Below are positions 42,897-51,952 of a stretch of 64,000 bases of DNA, piece by piece (position 1 is the stretch's first letter; each line of letters opens with the position of its first letter). The stretch lies in assembly GCF_003946085.1 (NCBI RefSeq), contig NZ_RHOB01000006.1, positions 62,001 to 126,000 of the forward strand, given 5' to 3'. Under the pieces are notes generated by a model. That model was not told the DNA's origin, did not search any database, and saw only the letters and a list, made by a program, of their open reading frames with translations. This DNA comes from Levilactobacillus angrenensis (GTDB lineage: Bacteria; Bacillota; Bacilli; Lactobacillales; Lactobacillaceae). Made by a program: the position numbers and the translations under genes.

Positions 42897-45275
42897 TTAC
42901 TTCAGTGGCTTCCATTGCCAGTTGTTAACTTCTGGCAAGTCAGTCCCGACTTCACGAATGTAGGCAGTGTGCTTTGCCACCATGTCGTCCATCCGTTGAA
43001 TGAAGTAAGCACCCTTGACTGCGTAAGCTGGAATGTCACTAACAGCTTCCTTAGCCAGATCGAAACGATCCAATTGGTTAAGAACCCGCATGTCAAATGG
43101 CGTCGTGATGTCCCCGTTTTCACGGTAACCATGAACGTGAACGTTGTGGTTATGACGATCGAAGAAGAGATCCTTGATCAGGCCTTCGAAACCGTGGAAG
43201 GCAAAGATCACTGGCTTGTCCGTCGTGAATAACCGATCGAATTCTTCGTCGGAAATCCCGCGTGGATCCAGCTTAGGTGAACGCAACTTCAAGAGGTCAA
43301 CCACGTTAATGAAGCGAATCTTCATTTCTGGGAATTCGTCATGCAATAAGGAAATTGCGGCTAAGGATTCCCAAGTTGGTTCAGTCCCAGCAGCTGCGAA
43401 GACGATATCTGGGTCTTGACCTTGGTCCGTTGAAGCCCAGTCAATGTAGCCCAACCCATTGTGAACCAGGTTAGTGGCTTCATCAATGGAGAACCATTGT
43501 GGACGTGGGTGCTTGGACGTTACGATCAAGTTGATCTTTTCCCGACTCCGGAAGGCCACGTCACCGACAGCTAACAAGGTGTTGGCATCGGCTGGCAGGT
43601 ATTCACGGATAAATTCAGGCTTCTTTTCAGCCAAGTGCGTCAGCATACCTGGATCTTGGTGGGTGTACCCGTTGTGGTCTTGCTGGAAGACAGTCGAAGT
43701 GTCCACGAAGTTCAAGGATGGGTAATCATGACGCCATTCTTGTTCGGAAGCTTTACGCAACCACTTCATGTGTTGCGTCAACATGGAGTCAACGACCCGG
43801 CCAAATGATTCGTAAGTGGCGAAGTAGCCGTGACGACCAGTCAAAACGTAACCTTCCAACCAGCCTTCAGCTTGGTGTTCGGACAATTGTGAATCAATGA
43901 TCCGGCCTTCGTGCGCCATGTTTTCATCATTTGGTTCATGAATGTCTTCCATCCATTGACGCTTACCGTAGTCCAACGCTGCGTACAGCCGGTTAGACTT
44001 GGTTTCATCAGGACCGAAGCCCCGGAACGTGTTTGGATTTAATTTCATAACATCGGCTAAGTACTTGCCCCAAACAATCATGTCTTGCGCAACCGTCTTG
44101 CCATGTTCAGTCGTGTCGACCGCATACTTCTTGTAGTCAGGCAGCTTCAATGGTTCTGGCTTGATCCCACCATTGGTGATTGGGTTCATTGCCATCCGTT
44201 GATCACCCTTAGGGGCCATGTCGCGGACTTCTTGCTTGATTGAGCCGTCTTCGTTAAAGAGTTCTTCTGGCTTGTAAGACTTCAACCAGTTGACCAGCAT
44301 GTCGGCGTGTTCCATGTCACCAGCGGCAACAGGAATTGGGACTTGGTGGGCACGGAAGGAACCTTCGATAGGATTGCCATCTAAGTCTTCCTTAGGACCA
44401 GTCCAGCCCTTAGGCGAACGCACGATGATCATTGGCCATACTGGCAAGGAGTCATCATTGTTGTCGCGGGCTTTCTTTTGAATAGCCTTGATTTCAGGGA
44501 TAACTTCGTCCATGGTCTTGGCCATGTCTTCGTGAGCCTTCATATGGTCAGAGCCATCGGTTTCAACGAAGTGTGGATCCCAGCCCATGCCTTGGAAGTA
44601 CTTAGTTAAGTCTTCGTCAGACATCCGTGACAGGATGGTTGGGTTGGAAATCTTGAACCCATTCATGTTGATGATTGGCAGAACCGCACCATCTTTGATT
44701 GGGTTGATGAACTTGTCTGAGAACCATGAAGCAGCCAATGGGCCAGTTTCAGATTCCCCATCACCGATTTCAACAGCGGCGATGACGTCTGGGTTATCCA
44801 AGATAGCACCAGTACCGTGAGACAGACTGTAGCCTAATTCCCCACCTTCGTGGATAGAACCTGGCGTTTCGGGGGCAGCGTGAGAAGCCACACCACCTGG
44901 GAAGGAGAATTGCTTGAATAAGCGCTTCAAACCAGCTTCGTCTTGGGAAATGTTTGGATAAATTTCACTGTAGCTACCATCCAGGTACGAGTTAGAAACC
45001 ATGACTTGGCCACCGTGACCGGAGCCTTCAATATAAAACATGTTCAGATTATACTTTAAAATTGCCCGGTTTAAGTGAGCGTAAATAAAGTTTTGAGAAA
45101 CAATCGTTCCCCAGTGACCAATTGGCTTAATCTTTACATCGTCAGAGGTTAAGTCACGCTTCAATAATGGGTTGTCACGCAAAAATAATTGACCAACTGA
45201 CAAGTAGTTTGCTGCACGCCAATACTTGTCAACGCCTTCCAAGTATGCCTTGGAGTCGAAGTCTGCATTTGCCAT
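42897..45275 (-). CDS. xpkA: Xylulose-5-phosphate/fructose-6-phosphate phosphoketolase
   Basis: The 792-residue thiamine-diphosphate enzyme splits xylulose 5-phosphate into acetyl-phosphate and glyceraldehyde 3-phosphate, the key step of heterofermentation. The TPP motif starts [14 protein letters not shown] (about residue 172); [19 protein letters not shown] and the C-terminal [19 protein letters not shown] are family signatures. Length fits the family (about 790). AAGGAG precedes the ATG at 45275. Codon use is strongly biased, as expected for an abundant enzyme. A GntR regulator lies upstream on the same strand. Confidence 0.97.
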   Translation of the reverse strand: MANADFDSKAYLEGVDKYWRAANYLSVGQLFLRDNPLLKRDLTSDDVKIKPIGHWGTIVSQNFIYAHLNRAILKYNLNMFYIEGSGHGGQVMVSNSYLDGSYSEIYPNISQDEAGLKRLFKQFSFPGGVASHAAPETPGSIHEGGELGYSLSHGTGAILDNPDVIAAVEIGDGESETGPLAASWFSDKFINPIKDGAVLPIINMNGFKISNPTILSRMSDEDLTKYFQGMGWDPHFVETDGSDHMKAHEDMAKTMDEVIPEIKAIQKKARDNNDDSLPVWPMIIVRSPKGWTGPKEDLDGNPIEGSFRAHQVPIPVAAGDMEHADMLVNWLKSYKPEELFNEDGSIKQEVRDMAPKGDQRMAMNPITNGGIKPEPLKLPDYKKYAVDTTEHGKTVAQDMIVWGKYLADVMKLNPNTFRGFGPDETKSNRLYAALDYGKRQWMEDIHEPNDENMAHEGRIIDSQLSEHQAEGWLEGYVLTGRHGYFATYESFGRVVDSMLTQHMKWLRKASEQEWRHDYPSLNFVDTSTVFQQDHNGYTHQDPGMLTHLAEKKPEFIREYLPADANTLLAVGDVAFRSREKINLIVTSKHPRPQWFSIDEATNLVHNGLGYIDWASTDQGQDPDIVFAAAGTEPTWESLAAISLLHDEFPEMKIRFINVVDLLKLRSPKLDPRGISDEEFDRLFTTDKPVIFAFHGFEGLIKDLFFDRHNHNVHVHGYRENGDITTPFDMRVLNQLDRFDLAKEAVSDIPAYAVKGAYFIQRMDDMVAKHTAYIREVGTDLPEVNNWQWKPLK

Positions 45276-45379
45276 GTAAATAACACTCCTTCTTTGAATT
45301 CGTAACGACATTACCTAACTGCTAGATAACTTAGTAAAATTTATCCCTGATTTTTACCGGGATGCTTTTTACAAGTCCT

Positions 45380-45407
45380 ATGATAGTCTGTTTAAAATAA
45401 AAGTCAA
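45380..45407 (-). promoter_or_regulatory. Promoter of the phosphoketolase gene
   Basis: On the minus strand TTGACT and TATCAT are separated by 16 bp; the leader is about 100 nt. I found no cre match here. Confidence 0.65.
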
Positions 45408-45479
45408 CCTTTTTGACAATTGGACCGTATCAATTCTACAAGTTAGCGAACCAGCTTGTAAATCAGCGAAACGATTCCC

Positions 45480-45707
45480 TTAACCACACTACTCTAGGCC
45501 TGGCGTCAACAGGTATCCTCGCAGCCTGACGCCGGTAATCAGTGCCCATGGCGGGCTATCTCTACTGTATCAGTGGCCCTGCCGATTGACCAGCGATGAC
45601 AGTCGGCCACGACGGCCACTGAACCTACCGAGTAAAATGGGGTGGCTATAAATCAGTTGACTGGAAAACATGCCCTAACCTAGCCATTTCCTATCTTTCA
45701 ATTTTCA
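45480..45707 (+). repeat. Decayed copy 11 of the interspersed element
   Basis: Only the right end is clear: CCTAGCCATTTCCTATCTTT running into the terminus CTTTCAATTTTCA at 45695-45707. The remainder to about 45480 is GC-rich and hairpin-prone but only weakly similar. Confidence 0.5.
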
Positions 45708-45713
45708 GTTGCA

Positions 45714-45752
45714 AAACAAAAAGCCTGAGATAAATTATCCCAGACCCACATG
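45714..45752 (-). terminator. Terminator of the GntR gene
   Basis: On the minus strand GTCTGGGATAA pairs with TTATCTCAGGC, followed by TTTTTGTTTT. Confidence 0.85.
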
Positions 45753-45762
45753 TGCTTCGCCG

Positions 45763-46488
45763 TTACTCTTCATCTAATGAGACAAAGGTGTTATAGTTCA
45801 AATATTGATAGTGGAGCCGCATGTTAGACACCTCAAATGGCGTGCCATCATCTAGGAAGAAGATGCCTTCCATGATGCCAACTGGCTCGACTGGCTTCAG
45901 GTGCAACAGCTCTTGATCCTCTGCCGTCGACGGCTGTGCCTGAATCGACATGAAGGATTTAGTGACGACTTTGTCTTGGCTTTCCAGATAGTTGAAAATG
46001 GAATCGGACACGGTCGCCTGCGTCAGATTCGGGGCAATCTTGATGGGAATGTAGCCAGTCTCAATCATAAATGGTTTGTCGTCAAACAGCCGCAACCGCT
46101 TGATTTCATAGACAAAATCACCGTCGTCCAAAAAGAGATCCTGCTGGATTTCCTTGCTGGCGGGGACCACGTTAAAGTTTAACAACCGAATGCCGGGAGT
46201 GTTGCCCGCCGACTTCATACTGTCAGTAATTCCTAAATTAGAGCCCTCATATTGAAAAATTGTCTGGTTTTTCATATATAATGGGTTAATGAACGTACCG
46301 GAACCGCGCTTCTTAAAAATCAATCCCTGATTGGCTAAAATGCTGAGGGCTCGTTTCACCGAGCTACGGCTGACACCGTAAGCTTCGCTGAGGCTCCGCT
46401 CGTCAGGTAGCCGTTTGTTGGGAAATTCATTTTGATGGATTCGTTTTTTTAAGTCCCGCATCACTTGTCGATAGACTAAATCTGCCAT
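45763..46488 (-). CDS. GntR/HutC-family regulator with UTRA domain
   Basis: The 241-residue protein has an N-terminal winged helix (about 5-70: LPDERSLSEAYGVSRSSVKR, FKKRGSGTFI) and a UTRA ligand-binding domain (about 90-235). UTRA regulators usually sense a phosphorylated sugar or related metabolite. GAGGAGATATC precedes the ATG. Its position next to phosphoketolase makes control of pentose phosphate metabolism possible, but this is inference. Confidence 0.9.
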   Translation of the reverse strand: MADLVYRQVMRDLKKRIHQNEFPNKRLPDERSLSEAYGVSRSSVKRALSILANQGLIFKKRGSGTFINPLYMKNQTIFQYEGSNLGITDSMKSAGNTPGIRLLNFNVVPASKEIQQDLFLDDGDFVYEIKRLRLFDDKPFMIETGYIPIKIAPNLTQATVSDSIFNYLESQDKVVTKSFMSIQAQPSTAEDQELLHLKPVEPVGIMEGIFFLDDGTPFEVSNMRLHYQYLNYNTFVSLDEE

Positions 46489-46670
46489 GATATCTCCTCA
46501 TAACTCTGCAAATAAACTGCGCCACGTGTTGGGACTAACTACTACCCAACAATACTTCTCTGTGTTAGAGTATAACAGGTTTTACCGGCGGTGTCTTCTT
46601 TTATCGAAAAACAACCGGACCAGTTGGTTTTAAAGTGCGGTCCAATTTATTAATTTGAAAGGTGACTCTC

Positions 46671-47174
46671 ATGTCTAAAAAGAAAAAAGGGAAACGACTC
46701 CACAAGACCCTAGTGGAACAGATTTTGGATAAAAATAAAATCGCGTATAAACAATTTGAATTTGCCACCCACACCAAGGGCGACGTCGCTCAGCTGGAGG
46801 TTGACCACCAAAGCGTGGATGAACACCACATTTATAAAACGCTGGTCCTCAGTGGTCCCACGACCGGCCCAGTCGTCGGCGTGTTGCCCATCGACGAGCA
46901 CCTCGACGAAAAAAAGCTGGCTAAGGTCTCCGGCAACAAGAAGGTCGACATGGTTCCCCTCAAGGACCTGGTGAAGACGACTGGCTACGAGCACGGCGCC
47001 AACACCCCCGTTGGTATTTGGGAAAAGAACCATTTTCCAATTTACTTTGACAACACTGCACAAGAACAGGGCGACATCCTCGTTTCGTCGGGCCAAATTG
47101 GCCGGTCGGTAGAAGTCAACGCCAAAGACCTAGCTACTCTGGTCCACGGCACCTTCACCGACCTGCTGGAGTAA
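46671..47174 (+). CDS. YbaK/EbsC-family Cys-tRNA(Pro)/aminoacyl-tRNA deacylase
   Basis: The 167-residue protein has the YbaK fold pattern: basic start MSKKKKGKRLHKT, HIYKTLVLSGPTTGPVVGVL, LAKVSGNKKVDMVPLKDLVK and TGYEHGANTPVGIW. Members hydrolyse mischarged tRNA. AAAGGTGA precedes the ATG at 46671. The stop lies 3 bp before the downstream membrane HEXXH gene, and the latter's ribosome site is inside this gene, so the two are translationally coupled. Confidence 0.9.
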   Translation: MSKKKKGKRLHKTLVEQILDKNKIAYKQFEFATHTKGDVAQLEVDHQSVDEHHIYKTLVLSGPTTGPVVGVLPIDEHLDEKKLAKVSGNKKVDMVPLKDLVKTTGYEHGANTPVGIWEKNHFPIYFDNTAQEQGDILVSSGQIGRSVEVNAKDLATLVHGTFTDLLE

Positions 47175-47177
47175 CCG

Positions 47178-47981
47178 ATGAACACCGACCTGGGGATAAT
47201 CTTTAAAAACCTGGGCATCGTGGGGCTAGACCTGATCGTGATTCCCTTCGTGTTTGTGGCCCTGTTGACCTACTTGAATCGCGATACCAAACGGTTTTTG
47301 GCCAATGGTTTTGGCGTAAACAGCGAGCTGTATCTGGGGTTCATCGGGATTTTTTGCCACGAGCTCAGTCACCTGCTGGCGGCGCTGCTCTTTGGCCACC
47401 GCATCGAACAGGTCCGCTTGCTGAAACGGCCTCATCCCCAGCGGCGGGGGCGTGATGGTCAACCAGACCTGGCACTAGGCTACGTCAATCACACCTGGAA
47501 TCAGCGTAACTGGTACCAAACGACCGGTAATTTATTCATTGGTGTGGCCCCGATTTTCGGCTGTGCCGCCGTTCTGCTGGGGTTGACGGCGCTGTTGATT
47601 CCCAGCTGGTTTCACGGGATGCTGGCTTTGATCGCCAACCCCTTTGCCCTCGACTGGACGGGCTTCTTTGCCGCTTTGGGCGGTGATTCCCATCCCTGGG
47701 TGCGCTGGCCCATTATGATTCTATTGTCGCTCAACCTCAGCATTGGTGGCTTCGACCTGAGTGCTGCGGACTTCGCCAATTCACGGATCGGCCTAATCGG
47801 CTTTATCACGATCGTGGTTGCCCTGACGGTGGGTCTCACGCTGTTCAATATTGCCAGCGGTTTCCTGCGGTTCCTCACCGCCGCCATTATTTTATTGGCG
47901 GTCGTGCTGGGGTACGCCCTACTGATTTCTTTGCTGACAAATTTGTTGGTGCGCTTGGCTTTACAAATTAAAGAACATTAA
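47178..47981 (+). CDS. Membrane protein with HEXXH zinc-protease motif
   Basis: The 267-residue protein has about six hydrophobic segments. HELSH stands in IGIFCHELSHLLAALLFGH at about residue 62, at the start of the second hydrophobic segment, as in site-2-protease-like membrane metalloproteases. A soluble loop with HPQRRGRDGQ and YVNHTWNQ follows. A distal Asp in the C-terminal half (SIGGFDLSAADF) could be the third ligand. I do not recognise a named family; M50-like activity is inference. GGAG overlaps the stop of the YbaK gene. Confidence 0.75.
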   Translation: MNTDLGIIFKNLGIVGLDLIVIPFVFVALLTYLNRDTKRFLANGFGVNSELYLGFIGIFCHELSHLLAALLFGHRIEQVRLLKRPHPQRRGRDGQPDLALGYVNHTWNQRNWYQTTGNLFIGVAPIFGCAAVLLGLTALLIPSWFHGMLALIANPFALDWTGFFAALGGDSHPWVRWPIMILLSLNLSIGGFDLSAADFANSRIGLIGFITIVVALTVGLTLFNIASGFLRFLTAAIILLAVVLGYALLISLLTNLLVRLALQIKEH

Positions 47982-47985
47982 GTTT

Positions 47986-48022
47986 TGAGCCCGTGATTGG
48001 TTTTGGTCACGGGCTTTTTTGA
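47986..48022 (+). terminator. Terminator of the ybaK-membrane protein operon
   Basis: AGCCCGTGA pairs with TCACGGGCT, followed by TTTTT. Confidence 0.9.
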
Positions 48023-48066
48023 TGCACGAGAAAAAAGGCCAGGACAAACGCCCCCGCCTCTCATCA

Positions 48067-49470
48067 CTACTTATCATTTTTCTGATAACGGAACACAATA
48101 AAGTAAAAGCCAAAATTAATGATACTCAACACAAAGATCAGGCCAAATGCCAGCTGGCTCCCCATTGCCGTTTCGTGGGCATAGGACAGGCCACTCACCT
48201 TGACTGATGACATCAGCGCGGCCAGAATCGTCGTCCTGACCGACCCAGCAAATTGTTGACCGGTGTTGTAAATGGCATTGGCGTCTGCCCGTTGGCTCAT
48301 GTCGACTTCCTTGAGCCCATTGGTTAGCGTATTACTGAAGGCCATCGACCGACCAATACTGAAAACAATGTACATCACTGAAATCAAGACGATGCTGAGG
48401 TGCTGGCCAAACACGGTAAAAATCAGCGCAGAGAACAAAAACAGGCTGCTCCCCAGTAAGATAGGCAACCGCGCCCCGTGTTCGTCTAACAAATGCCCAA
48501 ACCACGGCTGCAAGATCGCCGTGATCAGACTTCCTGGCAGGAGCATCAGGCCACCGAACAGCGACGTCGCCCCCACCACGATTTGCGCATAGTTTGGCAA
48601 GGCAAAGTTGATTCCAATATTGCAAAACTGCAGGACGAAGTAGGCAAAGAAACTGTAAGTGAAAACCGGATTTTTAAAAATTTCCAACTTCAATAATTGT
48701 TGCTCACTGTGTTTGGCTAACCAAATGTAGCCGAAAAGCGCCACCACGGCTAGCACCAAGCCACCGAGAAATTGCCAGCTCAATGCGCCGGCCGTAGATA
48801 CGCTGTTGAGTCCCAAAGTAAAACTAATAAAGGCCACCGCCAACAAGAGAAATTGTCCCCAGTTGAATTTAACCTTTTGGACCGGTGAAAATTGCTTGAT
48901 AGCACCGAACCCTAGCAATAAAATCAGGGCTTCAACGGGTAGCGTGGACCAGAAAATCATTCGCCAATCCGCCAAGTAGACCATGATGCCCCCAAATGTG
49001 GGGCCGCTCGCTGGCGCAATCATCAAAATCAGCCCAGCCATCCCCATGTAGAACCCTAACCGGGACCGCGGCACGCTTTCCACGACAATGTTAAACATCA
49101 ATGGAATCGCTAACCCCGCACAGCCGGCCTGAATCAGTCGCCCAATCAATAAAATGGGAAAGTTAGTTGCGAGCGCACAGATTAAGTCGCCTAAAATAAA
49201 CGCCGTGGCCGCCGCCACAAACAACTGGCGGTTGGTAAAGCGCTGCTTCAAAAAGGCGGATGTGATCATCAGCAGGGCCACCGTCAACAGGTACCCTGTC
49301 GTGATCCACTGCACCGTGTTCAAAGACACGTGCATTTGCGTCATCAGCGTGGGAAACGCCACGTTCATGGATGTTTCCACTAGAATTCCCAAGAACGCCA
49401 TTAGGGCAATCGCAAAAATCGCAATCAGATTTCCCCGCGGCACCTTCTCGGGTTGGACAGTCGTTTGCAT
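48067..49470 (-). CDS. MFS drug exporter, DHA2 family (second copy)
   Basis: The 467-residue transporter has about fourteen membrane segments, motif VETSMNVAFPTLM in helix 1 and PASGPTFGGIMV as motif C. It is related to, but clearly different from, the exporter at 40839. AGAGAGAAG precedes the ATG. No regulator gene is adjacent; the region up to 49586 has only a short spacer. Confidence 0.88.
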   Translation of the reverse strand: MQTTVQPEKVPRGNLIAIFAIALMAFLGILVETSMNVAFPTLMTQMHVSLNTVQWITTGYLLTVALLMITSAFLKQRFTNRQLFVAAATAFILGDLICALATNFPILLIGRLIQAGCAGLAIPLMFNIVVESVPRSRLGFYMGMAGLILMIAPASGPTFGGIMVYLADWRMIFWSTLPVEALILLLGFGAIKQFSPVQKVKFNWGQFLLLAVAFISFTLGLNSVSTAGALSWQFLGGLVLAVVALFGYIWLAKHSEQQLLKLEIFKNPVFTYSFFAYFVLQFCNIGINFALPNYAQIVVGATSLFGGLMLLPGSLITAILQPWFGHLLDEHGARLPILLGSSLFLFSALIFTVFGQHLSIVLISVMYIVFSIGRSMAFSNTLTNGLKEVDMSQRADANAIYNTGQQFAGSVRTTILAALMSSVKVSGLSYAHETAMGSQLAFGLIFVLSIINFGFYFIVFRYQKNDK

Positions 49471-49585
49471 GTTATTCGCTTCTCTCTAAATTTAGCATTA
49501 CTATCCATGATACGCATTTTTAGCGAGAAATGCACCAGCCAATTTTGATTAAAACGATTTCAATTGTAGAAAAAAAGCGGTCGCC

Positions 49586-50245
49586 TTAAGCTTCCGCATG
49601 CCATTCGGCCTTATACTCGGCCAAGTAGTCCAACATCACCTGTTGACGGTGCTCCGCGATTTGCTTAGCGGCCGTTGTATTCATCAGATCCTTTAACGTT
49701 AATAATTTTTCGTAGAAATGATTGATGATTGTCTCGTTATCAAGATTGCGATACTCGGCATGGGTCATTGCCGTGCGCGGTTGAACGGCCGGGTCATAAA
49801 TCTTTTCACCAAAATGGCCACCGAAGTAGATTGCCCGGGCGATACCGATGGCGCCGATGGCATCGAGGCGATCAGCGTCTTGTACGATCTGACCTTCTAA
49901 CGGCAGTGGCTTGGCGGTTCCGTCGAGCGTCTTGTGGTAGGACATGTTGTCCATGATCAAAAACACCGTGTCAATCTGCGCTACTGAAAAGCCCTGCGCC
50001 ACCAAGAATTGCCGCACCTCGGCACTCGCTGCAGCGGTATCCGCCACTAATTTTTCATCAATGACATCGTGCAAATACGCTGCCGTGAGCGTCTCCAGAT
50101 GGTCGACTTCTGGGTAAGACTGACTGATGCGGTCGGCCAACCTCACGACCCGTTGAATGTGATCGAAGCCGTGACCCGTCTCGTCATCCCCCATTTTGGC
50201 TTGGGAGAATTGGCGGACTGCTGCTAAAACTGTGGTCTCTGTCAA
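49586..50245 (-). CDS. HD-domain phosphohydrolase (YedJ/YpgQ-like)
   Basis: The 219-residue protein shows the HD metal site in order: HGFDHIQRV, AAYLHDVIDEK and QDADRLDAIGAIG. Relatives such as YpgQ hydrolyse nucleoside triphosphates to monophosphate and pyrophosphate. It starts with TTG at 50245 after AAGGAGG, overlapping the TetR stop (TTGA), so it is translationally coupled to the regulator. Why it shares an operon with a regulator of an ABC exporter is unclear. Confidence 0.88.
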   Translation of the reverse strand: MTETTVLAAVRQFSQAKMGDDETGHGFDHIQRVVRLADRISQSYPEVDHLETLTAAYLHDVIDEKLVADTAAASAEVRQFLVAQGFSVAQIDTVFLIMDNMSYHKTLDGTAKPLPLEGQIVQDADRLDAIGAIGIARAIYFGGHFGEKIYDPAVQPRTAMTHAEYRNLDNETIINHFYEKLLTLKDLMNTTAAKQIAEHRQQVMLDYLAEYKAEWHAEA

Positions 50246-50877
50246 GATTTTTCCTCCTTGGTCGGCTGCGGATGGTCGCTAGTCGCCGGCACGCCCGCAA
50301 ACCCGTAGAAAAACAAATGCATTAATTGATCGATGAGTCGCTGGTACTTTTCCGGTGCAATATTGGCCGTCGTAAAGTACGACACGTACATTTCCAAGTA
50401 TAACAGTAATGCCTCGTCAGAAACATTAGGATTGATCATCCCCGCTGCCCGACCGCGGGCCACCACGGCATCCCAGAACTTCTTTTCGCCCGCCACGTAG
50501 GCTGCCTTGACCACATTACTGCCATTCTTGCCGCTCATCTCATCAATCACGAACTGGTAGAAGTCCGGGTGAATCTTATCGCTGAGTTTGACCTTATTGG
50601 CCATCATCGCCTTCACGATATCGGGGAATGGGACTTGGTCATCGTCGATCAGCTTTTGAAAGCTGGCATACCCCTGTGTGATCATCTCAATGACCACCTG
50701 GTGGCCCAACTCCAGCTTGCTATCAAAGTATTTATATAACGTGACTTGCGACACGCCGGCTGCCTGCGCGACGGTCTTCACGTGCGTGGGTTTAAACCCT
50801 TGCGTGCTAAACAGCTTGATTGCTGCGTCCAAAATACCCTGCCGTTGCTGGGCCTTACGTTCCCGATTGGTTGCCAT
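50242..50877 (-). CDS. TetR-family regulator of the divergent ABC exporter
   Basis: The 211-residue protein has an N-terminal HTH (about 10-55: GILDAAIKLFSTQGFKPTHV, VSQVTLYKYFDSK) and a helical effector domain. AAGGTGA precedes the ATG. Divergent from the ABC exporter, with an AGTGAACT inverted repeat between them. In Lactobacillaceae such triplets usually respond to toxic compounds. Confidence 0.9.
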   Translation of the reverse strand: MATNRERKAQQRQGILDAAIKLFSTQGFKPTHVKTVAQAAGVSQVTLYKYFDSKLELGHQVVIEMITQGYASFQKLIDDDQVPFPDIVKAMMANKVKLSDKIHPDFYQFVIDEMSGKNGSNVVKAAYVAGEKKFWDAVVARGRAAGMINPNVSDEALLLYLEMYVSYFTTANIAPEKYQRLIDQLMHLFFYGFAGVPATSDHPQPTKEEKS

Positions 50878-50953
50878 CTACTTTCACCTTCCTCACCAAT
50901 GCCCTGTTAGTCTTTATTCTATCATACCGCCAATCGTCGGTCGTTGGTATTTT

Positions 50954-50982
50954 AGTGAACTTTTTTGTAAAAATAGTTCACT
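50954..50982. promoter_or_regulatory. Inverted-repeat operator between tetR and the ABC exporter
   Basis: AGTGAACT at 50954 and AGTTCACT at 50975 are perfect inverted arms around a 13-bp AT-rich spacer. It lies just upstream of the exporter promoter and within the likely tetR promoter. Confidence 0.7.
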
Positions 50983-50988
50983 TTTTCA

Positions 50989-51017
50989 TTGACTTTACCT
51001 GACCGGGGGCTTACGAT
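50989..51017 (+). promoter_or_regulatory. Promoter of the ABC exporter
   Basis: TTGACT and TACGAT are separated by 17 bp, directly after the inverted-repeat operator. Confidence 0.7.
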
Positions 51018-51053
51018 GTAATCGATTTTAAAACTGTGAGGAGGGGATTTTCT

Positions 51054-51947
51054 ATGACAGATCCTGTACTGCAAATTAATCATCTACAAAAGAAGTTTGG
51101 TCATTTTCAAGCGCTCAAGGATATCACGTTTGACGTGCACTCGGGCGAAGTGTTTGGCTTTATTGGTCCCAATGGCGCGGGCAAATCTACGACGATTCGC
51201 GTGTTACTCGGCCTGATCCGGGCGACTGGGGGCACGGCCAGTATCTTTGGTCAAAATGTTTGGACCGACAGTGTCGCCATCCATCAACGCTTGGCCTACG
51301 TTCCGGGCGATGTCTACCTGTGGCCGAACCTCACTGGCGGAGAAATCATTGATCTCCTCCTCAAGATGAACGGCACGGCCCACTCTGCCAAAACTGACGA
51401 CCTCATTCAGCAGTTTGGCTTAGATCCCACTAAGAAGGCACGGACCTACTCCAAAGGTAACCGGCAAAAAGTCGCTTTGATTGCTGCGTTTTCGCAGGAC
51501 GCCGACTTTTACATCTTCGACGAACCGACCTCTGGCTTGGACCCGTTAAACGAACGAATCTTCCAAGATGCCGTCATGGCCCTGAAACAGCAAGGCAAGG
51601 CCGTCTTACTTTCCAGCCATATTCTCTCTGAAGTCGAGCGTATGTGTGACCGCATTGGTATCATTCGCGAAGGCCAAATCATTGAGACCGGTAGCTTAGC
51701 GGACATGCGCCACCTGACGCGAACCATGGTCACCGTCACGCTAGGCGATGACTTTGATGTCGCGACGCTTCCTGGTGTTCACGGTGTCGAAGCTGGCCAT
51801 GCCCCCCACGAATGGCAATTTTCCGTCGAGGCCGAACACCTCAGTACGGTGATGGCCACGCTAGGGCAACACCACATCGCTGCGCTGCAAAGCACCCCGC
51901 CGACACTGGAAGACCTCTTCATGCACTACTACACGGGAAAGGAGTGA
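51054..51947 (+). CDS. ABC-2 exporter ATP-binding protein
   Basis: The 297-residue ATPase has Walker A GPNGAGKST, signature YSKGNRQKVAL, Walker B DADFYIFDEPTSGLDP and H-loop LLSSHILSE. The C-terminal extension (about 225-297) is typical of drug/bacitracin-type exporter ATPases. GAGGAGGGG precedes the ATG at 51054. It pairs with the permease starting 5 bp downstream. Confidence 0.93.
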   Translation: MTDPVLQINHLQKKFGHFQALKDITFDVHSGEVFGFIGPNGAGKSTTIRVLLGLIRATGGTASIFGQNVWTDSVAIHQRLAYVPGDVYLWPNLTGGEIIDLLLKMNGTAHSAKTDDLIQQFGLDPTKKARTYSKGNRQKVALIAAFSQDADFYIFDEPTSGLDPLNERIFQDAVMALKQQGKAVLLSSHILSEVERMCDRIGIIREGQIIETGSLADMRHLTRTMVTVTLGDDFDVATLPGVHGVEAGHAPHEWQFSVEAEHLSTVMATLGQHHIAALQSTPPTLEDLFMHYYTGKE

Positions 51948-51952
51948 GTGCC

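Noticed and set aside
51812-51952. N-terminal extension of the ABC permease
   Set aside because: It lies inside the ATPase gene in another frame; the ATG at 51953 has AAAGGAG at proper distance.
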